This document shows, piece by piece, positions 8,052 to 20,080 of a stretch of 64,000 nucleotides of DNA. Each line of letters begins with the position of its first letter. Positions within the stretch are counted from its first letter, which is position 1. The position numbers were made by a program, and so were the translations under genes. The stretch is from Numida meleagris (taxonomy: Eukaryota > Chordata > Aves > Galliformes > Numididae), in the NCBI RefSeq assembly GCF_002078875.1, contig NC_034410.1, positions 146,224,851 through 146,288,850 of the forward strand, read 5' to 3'. Below the pieces are notes generated by a model. The model had not been told where the DNA came from, ran no database searches, and worked only from the letters and a program-made list of their open reading frames with translations.

Positions 8052-10974
8052 TCATTATCACTACAATTTTTGAGGTGCAATGAACAAAGGAGAAAAGAAA
8101 GAATCTTTGCCCAGATGGGCAATAAACATTTTTCAGGAAGTGTCCTGATGATTTCTCATTTTCTAGGGAAAAGTTAAGATTCAGACAAAAAAAAATCTAT
8201 ATATAGGTTTTAGCATCAATTTTTAGATATAACTTGGCATATTCCATCTCCTATTCACATATGTTTTGCCAATGCAGATCCACTGGTTTCAGCAGTGCAC
8301 CTTTCCTCAGTTTAAAGCAGTGTCAGGAAGAGAGAAACACGCTCTGAATTAACCTCAGGAATGAATTGATGGCAAGTTGTAAGAGAGAGGAGAGTGGTCC
8401 CAGAGGGCAAAGGACTCAATTTCTCAAAATGTAGTTCTAAATAATTAATATCTTGTTTCATGTCCCTAGTTATGTACCACTGCTGTAGGACACATGCTTT
8501 CCTTTGCTATTAACAGAGTTACAAGCCCTCTTGCATGAGTTAATACCAGCTCTCTGAGAACCTAATCTAAATCCCACTCATCTCTTTGGCATGATTGCAC
8601 TCTCATTACAAGTCAAAGGAAGATATCCTCTTGCTTTGGAAGAAAGACTGTAAATTATACTATTTTGCTATTTATTCTGAAGAGTTCATAACACAGGACA
8701 GAAGAATGATAGAGACATTTCTTGGAGTTAATAGTCTCAGTTGATAGAACACAGCAAGGTTCATCAGGGAGTTTCTATTCCATATGATATGGTTGGGATG
8801 GCTTATTTCAGACTCAGCAACCCTTAGGCTCTCTGCATCTTCAAGCCATTAATTCATGCTTTCTAATTGCCTTTTGCACCTATGAAGAGGCTAAATGACA
8901 ATAGCACTTAGATTTCTCATAAAAGATAGGAGTTAATATTCAGACCTGTTCTCAAAGGAGTGGTCTAACATTTGTCCCTTCTTCAGTGGTGACCAGGGCA
9001 CAGAAAGTACTTCTGAGATATTATGGAAATCTCAGGATGGATCTTTTTCATGGACCTCTTCCAGAAGGTTAGGTATCTATTCAATACCTCAAACAATGAG
9101 ATACTATTAATTATAATCCTTCTGTAGTGTATAACAGAGCCAGGAAATGCAGTCACTTGTATTGTTGTATTGTCTTTTCCCTCACAACCTAGCCAGAGAG
9201 ATATTGATGCCTTGACATGATCCCTTTTTACCTCCTTCTTTGAAGGCCATAAAGGTTTTATGAAGAGTAAAGGATTTCTCCCCAAGAATCCAGAGCTCTT
9301 TAGTCTCTTCCTGAACATGATCTAATCTTTAATTTTTCATCAACAGTGGCTAGTTGCTTCGAGGTTTCAATTTTCTCCTTTTTATTAAAAGAAGAATTGC
9401 TGAAATTCAAGCTATTTCTCACTTGGAGAGATGAGGAGCAGAGCAGGTGGTTTCCAGACCATACAGGGAGGGCAGCTTTGAGGTGACATCACAGACCTGC
9501 CAAGCCACAGCATCAAGTATCTATTCTTCCATGCCCCAGATTCCCTCCTTGTAATCATATCCATGAATTTCTATGGTGTTCAAAGAGCCTTAACTCATTA
9601 ACAGCCCTCTGAGACTTGAAGTATCAGTTATAATAACAGGCTTCTATACGACAAAATAATTCTCAAGCTATTGATCTGTCTTTTCCAAGTACTGTGTCAT
9701 CCATCACTGTGATACCTCTGCATCTCTAAAGATGCTAAAATGCAGCTCTCACAGCTATTTTCCCTTTCTTCTGTTCCATCCACTCATTCTTCATTCCCCT
9801 AGTCTCCAGTGTATGTTTTAATGTCCTGACTCAAGGAGGACTCTCCAATGGATTTCCAATGGAAATTCTGTGTAATTTTTAATAAAGCAACACACCATGT
9901 ACATGCCTCTCCTGTCAGATACCCTGCATTTAACTGAAACTGATAGTAATGGGAAATCAGAGGGTACGTGACAGGATGAGGAAGAACAGGTCATTTATGA
10001 ACTGTGACATACAAAGTCAAATATACCAATGCCCCAACTGAATCACATCATTTTTGAACTCTTCTTTGACATGTCTAAGCTACAGATAATGGATGTGATA
10101 ACATGTCCTGAAACAGTGCTCAGTGCCTGAGGAGGATGTGAGTAGTGATGTTCATAACCCACAAGGTGGGGATTATGATACCGTGACAAGATATACTTCA
10201 GCATTTGGCAATGCACCTTCCAAATGGGAAACCTGGAGAATTTATTTTAATTCCCCCCTACTCTGGAAATACCTGAGCTCTGAAGGTGGCTCAACTGTTG
10301 TGTTGTAACTGGGGTTTCATATCTTTGCTGGTAAAGAACAGATTCCATCCCCTCAGAGAGTACTCTCACCTCTCATTCATTTTACTGGTGAAATGTATGA
10401 GTCTAATTGGGTTTTGTCATTTTAGAGATATGGAGAGATACATTCTAGGAGTGAATGGCAGAATTTGCAAATGTTGGGGTCATAAGATATGACGCTATTT
10501 CTGTCTACTCTTCAATTTCTGTTTAACAGAAGAGACATCAAGAATCTTTTATACAGGAACCAAAGTTTAAGATACCCTTTCTATGACATTTTTTGCTAAT
10601 GATGTGGAATTAATAGAATCATTAGAATTGATGGCTGTTAGACAAATGAGACTTGTATCGGTAAATAAATTCAGTCAAGTCCTGACCAGCATCCTCACAT
10701 TGACCCAAAGATCTGTTCTGCTAGGAAATAAAAACTTGTGCCAAGAGACTAAGAGAGAGCCTGGAGGTTGGACACAGGCTGGTAAGGTCATTTAGGTCCC
10801 TCTGTTGCTGGACTGCAGCTGTGTCACATAGGACATCCAGAGGAGACACTAAGCAGCCCCTTTCCACACTGCAGCTTGTTCTCTCAGACTCCAGTGCTGC
10901 CTCGTTCCACAGGAACTCTCATGATTTTAGTGGACAGTCTATTTTGGAGCAAAATTCAGTCATGATGTCTTCTT
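8052..10974. other. Single-copy-looking DNA
   Basis: Nothing recognised in 2.9 kb. A minus-strand frame of 111 codons (8983-9318) has no recognisable product. Confidence 0.55.
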
Positions 10975-11132
10975 AGTGGATGCCCTGTTCCTGGAGTCAT
11001 TCAAAGTCAAGCTGGAAGGGACTCTGAGCAACCTGATCTAACTGTGGGTGTCCCTATTTATTGCACAGGAGTTGGACTAGATGACCTTTAAAGGTCCCTT
11101 CCAACTGAAACAATTCTATGATTCTATGATTT
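10975..11132 (+). mobile_element. CR1 3' fragment
   Basis: It opens with GTGGATGCCCTGTTCCTGGA and passes through GTGGGTGTCCCTATTTATTG and GTTGGACTAGATGACC. It ends AATTCTATGATTCTATGAT. This is the 3' UTR type with the 'TGTCCCTGTTCATTGCAGGGGAG' phrase, also seen at 29281 and 48762. Another CR1 lies tail-to-tail 430 bases on. Confidence 0.93.
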
Positions 11133-11562
11133 TATCTTCCCTTGTGTTAACTGAACGCCTGACAGAGGCTTCTCCATTTTTCTTCCAATTTGAGTCCATC
11201 TTGCTTTATGAGGGAGTACATTTTTGCACTATCAGTTACCTACAGACAAAGCAGAGATGTGTTTTGCCCATTATTCTCAAAACCTGTATTGTGTATAGTC
11301 AAAATTATGTGATCAGGAAAATATCTGTTAAATCTACTAGTTAGCCATACTCGTAAAAATCCTCTATAATGATTTCTTAGGAATAGTAGCATAAGTTCAG
11401 ATGATTTTTAATATTCAGTGCACTTCTGTATTCTTCTTGGACATTATCAAGAGCACCTGAATTGAGGATTTCACTCTTTAAAAAAGGTTGGAGTCCAGCT
11501 TACCAAAAGGGAGATGACTCCCTGTTGCCACCAGGTAACTTTTTGTCCGCATTGCTATAAAC
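11133..11562. other. Spacer between tail-to-tail CR1 pieces
   Basis: No gene or repeat recognised. One plus-strand frame of 87 codons begins inside the CR1 tail and is not credible. Confidence 0.5.
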
Positions 11563-11662
11563 CATAGAATCATAGAATAATTAAGGCTGGAAAAGACCAC
11601 TGAGATCATCGAGTCCAACCATCAACCCATCACCATCATGCCCACCAAACCATGTGCCTTTG
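11563..11662 (-). mobile_element. CR1 3' tail fragment
   Basis: The minus-strand CR1 tail appears as CATAGAATCATAGAATAATT, followed by GGCTGGAAAAGACCACTGAG, GAGTCCAACCATCAACCC and CATGCCCACCAAACCATG. Similarity fades near 11662. Confidence 0.92.
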
Positions 11663-14257
11663 TACTGCGCCCAAATGTACTGTGCCCAGTACGCTCGGGA
11701 AGCTTTCCTTGCTCTTTAATAATCTATTTTCAAATGCATCTTTGTCCATTTTGACATTGAAATCAATATATATGGACAAGTTATGAGTTATTTAGTTAAT
11801 CTGAAATGGCAAGCTTCGTCATAGCCCAGCCGAGGAATGCTTGAGATGAACTGTGTACAGAGAGGAAACTATTTGCACTCACTTAGGTAGAATTGGCATT
11901 ATTTAGTACCTAACAAGTTTTTTTCACATGCTAATGACATTAATGTGTCCCTATTCACAGTACTCTCTACGCGGCCTTTCCATCTTTCATTTGAAAAGGA
12001 AAAAGAAAAAAATGAGACATTCATGTTACCTAACAGAGATAAATTAAACTGCATAAATCTCAAAAAAGAGAGAAGAAACAGCAGACAAACAAATCTTGAA
12101 GTTACAAAGGGAAAGTATTTTATTTTCAGTGAATTCTATGAATAGAATAAGAAGAACAAGAAGAAACAAAAATATAAAACAGCACAACAAACATATTTCA
12201 ATTTTATATATCTGGAGTTTCTATTGAAAAACAAGCAAACGAAAAAGAAAACCTGAAAATTTGATGGCTAATTAAAAATGGTAAGATGGAAAGAAAAGAA
12301 ATCAATTAAAACTTTTTTCAATATGCATTTTGTATCTCAGGTCATTTTTTACTCAGTAATACTTTTCCAACAACGCACCTTAATCAGCAAAGAAATGAAT
12401 CTCAAACTCCAAAATAACATTCTGTAACACGATGCTGTTTGAGACAGTCTGGGGTATGACAGACACCTGCACAAGTCAAGTAGCTTGAAGTTGCCCGTAC
12501 CCTTCCACAGCAGAAGCTGGAAGGCAGTTTGGATATGTGAGGACATTTGCAATGACACACTTATGTCTTAGATGAAAGTAGAAAGAGAATTAACAGAATG
12601 AGGGATAATGAAGGTAGGACTTAAGGCTCCACCCAACCAATGCTATTGTACATCTAATATAAGATCCTTTGAACAACACCAAACCCTCTCTCGCTGGATC
12701 ATATCTCTTTTGCCTGTGAAGATCTTGCAAATTTGAGTTGTTGAGATGGATATATCTCTGTGGTACAAACTGAGGGCTTGATTCTCTTGCCCACACTTGG
12801 ATATCATGTGATGGTTGAGGATATCCTCAGAATATTTAGATAGGAGGTTGTGCTACTTGACTCACAATACCATAGAGCATGTACAAAACTTACAGATGCC
12901 CCCTGTGCAGGAGCCCATACATTTAAACATATCAGTTCCTCCCTCAATCTCTGGGTTTGACTGACTGCCTTTCCTTTAGACAGGTGAAACTAAATGAGTG
13001 GAATCCTATTTATCCCAGCCTTGCTGCTGCTCTAATTTTGACATCTACATCCTTATGTAATAATAACCTTTTCAGAGTAGTTTTGACCATGTGAAATATT
13101 CTACAGACCTACTGCTGCAGTTTCATTATGTTAACAGTTACCTTCACATTGCATCATCCTAACTGCTGCATTTTTAATGTTAAAAAATGCATCCCCTCAA
13201 TGTGACCACTTGAAAAATAAGTAATGGAGGCATCTACGTATGGAAAATTTTAGATTCTCATAGCTAGTGGCATTAGAAGTGTAATCAGGGAAGTTTGTCT
13301 GGGCACATGCTGTGTGAAGTGAGAACATTTTGCTGTTATCAGACAGGTTGCTAAATGACCTTTAAGTTCTTTTTCTTCTCTTTTCCCCAGCAAGGCATAT
13401 TTAACTTTGCATAGTATCCTGAATAAAAATCTCTCTAATAATTACATTTTCCAGCTCCTGTGCATTTGTCCCTAGATGACTCCTAAGTAAAGCCTACTAA
13501 CTGCAGGAAGGTTGGTTAGTTACAGTCATTTTAGACCACAGACTTAGAGAAACGCTGGCTACTCATCAGTGGTGCAAAATGGTCTAAGGGAATTGGCTTT
13601 CCAGAGGAGCAGAGGACACAAGCTGACTCCTTTCATGGGACTATTATTCTCCTATACTCTTAGGCTCCAGCTCTAGCTTTTGCTGTTCCCATAACCCTGA
13701 CCTTTCCCTTGTTTACGACAGTGACCTCCAACTCAACATGGGATTTCTCCAGTTACTTTAGTAAGAGCTGTAGTAACTCAGTGACCTTTTATTGCCCACT
13801 CTCCAAGGATAAAACTACCTCTGTAAGGCATATAAAATGGGTCTCAGGATGTCCTAAAGTTGGTACAAGAAACAAACTCTCAGTTTTTCCCAGCTCCATC
13901 CCTCAATATGCCTGGAGATACTGACTTCAGCAGCATCGTGGTATCAGTGAGTTTAATTGAAACTTTTAATGTTACCTTCTACCATCACTGTTGCTTTTGC
14001 TTGTCATTTTCACATGACCTACTCATCCCAAGTTTATTTTGTAAGGATGAAAGTGCAATTTAAAGATTTATAAGACCAATGAATATTTTAGTAGACAGAA
14101 GGCTGGATCTCTTATTTCTATGAGTTTGTTCTGTAACAGACATCATCCTTTCCTGAGCCGTGAACAGCACTCCACTGGTGAATCACCAGATGGCCATGTT
14201 GGGTTGTGTGAGTAAAGGTTCATTATCATAAATACAAAGACATAGAAAACATCAGGT
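11663..14257. other. Single-copy-looking AT-rich DNA
   Basis: No gene or repeat recognised in 2.6 kb. It includes A-rich low-complexity stretches around 11995-12170 and 12240-12310. Confidence 0.55.
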
Positions 14258-14315
14258 GAATCATAGTATGCTTGAGTTGGAAGAGGCCTCAAAGACCATC
14301 TAGTTCTTTCATCTT
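14258..14315 (-). mobile_element. Degraded CR1 3' tail
   Basis: AATCATAGTATGCTTGAGTTGG, then AAGAGGCCTCAAAGACCATC and TAGTTC, matches the minus-strand CR1 tail with several substitutions. It is short and old. Confidence 0.68.
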
Positions 14316-16256
14316 GATAGTTGAAGGAAACTCCGTAACCTAATCAGAGTGAAAGAAGCACTCTGAACTGGCTACTATTTAGGCTATCCAAGGAGAACAA
14401 GACCGTTGTACAGGGTGGAAAGCCATCATCTTGTAGGCTAAAATGGGTCACTGCCTGATTTTAAGGGGATTGTGGGAATGTGTGAAGCTCCTAAGGGATG
14501 CTTTGGAAAAAGCTCAAAAGCAGGAAAAGAGAGGGATAAACACAGCTGGGGAGGTGCGATCATGGGAACACAGAGGGAAAAGGAGATACAAGGGATTGAT
14601 CTACAGGCTAGACAGTCTGGATCAGTCTAGTCAAGTCCTGTGCATGATCTCTGCAGACTATGATATATTCTATAAATTCTTTTTTAACTATCTTCCAGAC
14701 AAACACATTCTCTACTTTGGAGGAGCATATGTGAACATTAGTGAACTACAAGCTGAAATAGCTGGTGAGTAGGAGGAGAGATTTGAGTACCAGCAACTGG
14801 AGCAAAGCCATGAACCGCCAGGACTCAAATATCCAGGTGACAGCAACTGGGAAGACCTAGGGATTTGAGAGCCTGCTACTGGATATGATATCTAAGAGCA
14901 GTTTCTGGAAAAAAGAAAATGATGATTTTGTTTATGTGCCTATTCCTATAGCAACTTTAAGCCTTATCAGCTGGACACAAAGAACAAGATGAGGCCATTT
15001 GTTCTATTCATGTTTCTGGGAGTGCTATGTGTTTAGATGGATGCTGGAAGAGCATTATTTTCTGTATTTATCTGTGTGACTGGTCATGCATACAAATATA
15101 TTCATAGAAATGCCTATCTGTATATAGATATATAAAATACACTGGGGTGGGAACACCCCTATGGAAAATGTGCTCAGCTTCACTACTGGCTGTTCCTGGG
15201 GACACAGAACCACAGCAACCCTTCCTGGGTTACTGGATTACTGGATGTAACAGCTTCTAACAGACCATAAACTAACTTAAGAGATAATAAAAGTGCTTCT
15301 TAGCAGTCTGGAGGAGGCAAGGAGAGTGGAAATTAAATAAATTAGAAGAATTAAAATAAAACAATTGTGAAATAATTAGAAAATGATCATGCAATAGTAA
15401 ATCACCAGCAAAGTGTCTTCAAACTTTATCCTTTTCTATGGAGTGCTGACTGCATTTTTAATTGCTTATCTTGTGATTTGAAGGACATAGATGGCTGCTT
15501 TATGAGTGAGGATGGTATCCTTCTTTCTTGCTTCCAGGCTGTGGAGGCTGTTCCACAATTTCTTCTATTCTCACCATTCCTTAAATTTACTCCTGGTCCC
15601 TTTTTTCTTCCACATTTCCTTTGTGTTAGTACTAGCTGTCTAATAGATCAGCAGCTTTCAACACATGGTCTACTTTCTTCACCTGGGGATTCTTCAGGTG
15701 GTGGTGAAAAAAAGCTAGATGAATAAAATTTGTTTCCCAGTGGGTTTTAAAGTTCTTCAAAACCTGTATTTAAAAATATATATATATAAATAAAAAAAGC
15801 CTTTCTCAGCCTTAATTTTACTTTACCTGTCCAAGGTTTCTCCTCATAAAAGCGGTCTCCTTTGTGGTTTTGCTTAACTCACAGAACTATTGAGCTTTTC
15901 TTGTTGAGCATGCAATAAGCCAGGTGAGATCTTATCAGTACAAAAGAAAGAATGTCTCCTGATTTATTATTTCCAAACCCTACCTAGGACTGTGCTCAGA
16001 TCTCATTTCTTCTGCCAGTTCCAAAGGATGAGCCCTGATATTATTAAAGGACAAGTTATTTTTATTATTTTCCCAAATGCATCACTTAGCTCCCAGCACT
16101 GTTACCCTTCATCTCATGTTGATCACTGTATTTTTCCAAGGTGGAATGGCTCTTCCAATGGATTGTTTTCATCCTCATCTGAACTGATGTTTCCCAGCTT
16201 TGGCAGAGACTGCCTGTGTTACCAGCAGTTAGCTTAATCCTTCTTGTTCCTTACCA
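14316..16256. other. Unique DNA with a possible exon-like frame
   Basis: A 109-codon frame (14443-14772) is open up to a sequence with the form of a splice donor (CTG|GTGAGT, break after 14764), and TTGTAG ends at 14436. The product is unrecognised, so I do not call a gene. An (AT)n run of about 18 bases lies at 15774-15791. Confidence 0.4.
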
Positions 16257-16329
16257 AAGGAAAAAGGAAAAGAGAAAAAAGAAAAGGAAAGGAAAAAGGA
16301 AAGAGAAAATAAAAGAAGAAAGGAAAAAG
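16257..16329. repeat. GA-rich low-complexity tract
   Basis: About 70 bases of almost pure A and G with irregular AAAGG, AAAAG and AGAAA units, broken by a single T. Confidence 0.85.
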
Positions 16330-17784
16330 CAGTGTCTAATGAGACATCTTATAGCTGTCCTCTCTTGCTAAATTGTCAGGATTTCAGAGCACTGATCATC
16401 TTTCCCCAGGTGAATATTCAGTGCCTAACGCATTGCAGCCTTGATTAAACTGATGCCTTTGGGTGATGTTCTCATGCCAATTTAGCTACATCAGTATGGA
16501 CATCAGGAAATATTTCTGCATCAAGAAGAGTTTTCAAGGGATATTCAACGCAAACAGGAGATTAGAAGCTTTACTAACGTATCTCCCACATGAAAAGCAC
16601 AAACACTGTTCTGAAGTCAACAGAAAAGTTGAAAAGCCACCAAATTAACCAGTATGCAGCATTTTTATTGGCATGATAGTTTTCCTTCCTTAGCACCAAG
16701 TTTGTCCTTTCGAAATGTATTGCTAAGGGAACTGTGGTAACACACCTCTATCCCATGTAGTCTTCTTGTTAAGTGCATAACATGAGGAGAAGGCTCAGCA
16801 TGTGTCTTGGGGATTGCCATGGACACCATCCCAAAGGACAGAGGTCCTCTTTTCATTTTCTGAGCAATACATTGCCTCAAAGCAGGAGGTTGGAAAAGAC
16901 TATGCAAGACCTCTGAAACTGCCTTGGATGCTCCTAAGTGCTGTACTTGCCCTCAAGAATGTTCAAAACCAGCCTTCCTCAAAGATGTGCACTGAACATT
17001 TAGCAGAGCTAGAAATAACTCTCATTTCAGTGTTTAGCAGGCAGACTTGGAGTTCCTTCTCTGATATGGGGAGACAGGCAGACAGATTTTCTCTGTGCTT
17101 TAACCCAGCGAAGACGCCCTGTGCAGCTACTAGCTAGTTCTGTGAAGTATTAAGCCCATTTTGCAGATGGTAAATGCAGGTGGTATGTAGAAATTAAGGA
17201 TATTTGCAGGATACTTAACTGGATTTAGGGTTCTGACCTTTTAGGAACATAAGTTCCTAAATATGAGATGTACACAAAGAAGTCAAAGACTTCTTCTCCA
17301 AGAGTTAGTAGTTTAGGCTTCCAGAGTACTTCAGGATACATAGATAACCCATTTTGAAGTCTGGATCTCATGTTTCTAACTCCTTGAACCACTGCTACAG
17401 ATTTTAGCTGAAGCCATGATACTCCACAGGAAGGCTGTCTGGAGAGTGCTGTTTATATAGTCTGAAAATTGTGTGTGGCCCAACACATTCTGCTTTCTTC
17501 AAGGACAGCACCAACGCTGGAATTCTGATGTGTGTAGGACAAACTTTTCAAGAGCAACGCATGCAGTTTAGATGGCTTTCAGCTGAGACTTTTATCTTAA
17601 GATGAGTTGAGAAACGTCAAATGAAGAAGATGGCACTCACAGGAGGCATATTCTTCTGGGTGAATCCCTGTTAAGACATTTTGGTAAGCAGCTCACCTTG
17701 TTTAACAGAGATGCTTAAACTGATCAGAGAGGTCACAGTGAGTTCCACAGCCTCTTTTGACAGAATGTCTACTGATTATAGCTG
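16330..17784. other. Single-copy-looking DNA
   Basis: No gene or repeat is recognised. Overlapping short frames on both strands near 16665-17137 have no known product. Confidence 0.5.
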
Positions 17785-17906
17785 GTACCTGGATATCTAG
17801 ACTCTGCTATGACCCTGGGCAACCTGCACCAGTTGTCCCTACTTGAGAAGTGGAGCTGAACCAGACGAACCTCCAGTGGTCCCTTCCAATCTCAACCATA
17901 TATTAT
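17785..17906 (+). mobile_element. Old CR1 3' fragment
   Basis: CCTGGGCAACCTGCACCAG, TGTCCCTACTTGAGAAG and GGTCCCTTCCAATCTCAACC match the older CR1 3' UTR type (as at 1286). The tail itself has decayed to ATATATTATGG. Confidence 0.8.
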
Positions 17907-18157
17907 GGATATTTCTTATCTATTTAGTGCAATACAACTGAATATAGAAAGAACACCCCAAAAACCTAACCTATGCCAGCTGAGCTAAGGAGTCCCAGCT
18001 GGACATCTTGGTGCCAAATGTAAAGTAATGAAGGAGATCAAGAACAGCAGAAAGAAAATCTATCTGACATGCTCTTTTACATCCTGGGAATCCTCTTACT
18101 CTTCCCTTTCTCCTCTTGACTCTCCTGTGTTGCTCCCCACAGCCTCCCTCCACCCTC

Positions 18158-18327
18158 CATAGAATCATAGCATTATAGAATCATTTGAGTGGGAAGGGAC
18201 CTTTGAAGGTCATCTAGTCCAATTTCCCTGCAAAGAACAGAGGCATCAACAGCTAACCCAAGGTGCTCAGACCGCCATCCAACCTGACCTTGAATGTCTC
18301 CAAGAACAGGGCTTCCTGCAGCTCTGC
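18158..18327 (-). mobile_element. Old CR1 3' fragment
   Basis: The minus-strand tail CATAGAATCATAGCATTATAG leads into GGGACCTTTGAAGGTCATC, TAGTCCAATTTCCCTGC and ATCCAACCTGACCTTGAATG. In the sense direction this includes the end of ORF2. It lies 250 bases from the plus-strand piece at 17785, tail to tail. Confidence 0.9.
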
Positions 18328-19993
18328 ATCAGCTCCTATTTATGCTGTTGTGTTGGTACTGCTCCCCACCACTCTCCCTTCTCTGCAAAGCTTACAGAGA
18401 CAAGATATTTTACAGCGCAGTGCCTGCTAGAAATTATTTTGCCACCAGCCTTGAAGGAGCGCTGATTTGTAAGACACGGACACCCCCTCCTGGCTACAAA
18501 GTTGAAAAGAAGAATCCCAGATATCAATAATCATGAGCTCGTTTCAAAAAAATCAGCCATGCATGCAATGATCGCAGCAAAGTAGCTCTCATGAATACAT
18601 CAGGAGAACATCCTGAGCATTCACGAGAGGTGCCGGCACAAAAGAAATTGCTTAATGCAGCAAGAAAGTCATTCAGTCATAAAGGCAGTTTATACTTTGT
18701 ATATTTCATTTTTATTTATTCTTTTTATCACTGCTGAAGAAAAGAAAGAGGGAGAGATAGAGCACACAGTAATAATTGCATCACAAAAAAAAGATAGTAG
18801 ATCAGAACACGCTGAAACATCAGCCATGATGACAAAAGACAAGATGACAGTAACGTGGCGACAAGGAAATCTGTGTTGAACATTTCCATCTAATAGGAAA
18901 ATGTCACCCTGCTAATGAGATGTCCAAAGTGAAACTAACACTCAGAATTAAAATCTACAAGCAAAACAAACTAGACTGTGCTTTCAGGTGTGGCCCTGGA
19001 AAGAATAATTATCTGTAGTGAATAAATGTAGAGAAAAGAAACATTGTTTTGGATTTGTTATTACCATATGATATCCTTGTGCCAGGTCCACCAAACCTGT
19101 GTCAGAAGTGAACCTTTATTCCTTCACATAGCATGCTAAAAAGGATGTGAAGTTAAGAATGGCTACATCAAGGTCATGCATGGGTCCATATAATTCAGTA
19201 TCTTCTCATTCTGCCAGCTTCTGAGCCACGTATCTTATCCTCAAAATTCAGAGACCTACATCAGTTTTCTTCCATGAGTTTGCCCTGCTGCTTTGTGGAC
19301 TCCTGCGAACCTACAGCATCTGCAGCCACCTGCAACGAAGACCTCCACAGTCTGATAAGGCTTTGTGAAGAACCTATCTATTTCCTTTGTTCTGTATTTA
19401 CCACCTTCAAATGCTTCATTTTTGTAATTCTCTATGGACAATTTTTCCACATCTGTTTTCTCTATATTACTAAACAGCTTTATAAACTTCTTTCATGCAC
19501 TTTCCAGGCTGAAGATTGCTGAGCTGAAGACCCTATTATCATCGGGTGTATTGAAAATAATCCTTTGTCCATTACCTCTGTTGATAAGATGTTTACTTTT
19601 TCTCTCTTCATGATCTGTAATAATGGTATGTGATGGAGACAGCTGTCTACACTAATCAAAAAGATGGTGGGAGGCAAAAGAAAAATTGCAGATATGAAAA
19701 ATTTCATATTCATGTCTATCTTCTTCTGTTTAAACCAGCAAGTACAACACATGCCAGTCTGTTTTTTTACTGTAGAAGCAGGAAGAAGGAACAAGTATAT
19801 CCACTCATCCTAGTGAACAGGCTGAATCCAGTGCTGGCATACATTTCTCACAGGAGAGCTTAGGTGGCCTGAAATGAGACCTAGCTTTACACCAAGGTTT
19901 CCACTGTAGTTGTCTGGCATAATAACTACAATAAGCTGGGTTCCTGGTTCAGTTAATTATTTGTCTATTGTCTTCAGTGCACAGAACGTACAG
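18328..19993. other. Single-copy-looking DNA
   Basis: No gene or repeat recognised in 1.7 kb. Confidence 0.5.
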
Positions 19994-20080
19994 TAGAATC
20001 GTAGAACCATTAAGGTTGGAAAAGACCACTAAGATCATCTAGTTCAACCTGTTATTGCCATGCTCACCAAACCACTGAAC
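19994..20080 (-). mobile_element. CR1 3' tail fragment
   Basis: AGTAGAATCGTAGAACCATT, then AAGGTTGGAAAAGACCACTA, AGATCATCTAGTTCAACC and CATGCTCACCAAACCA: the short 3' UTR type on the minus strand. Confidence 0.9.
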
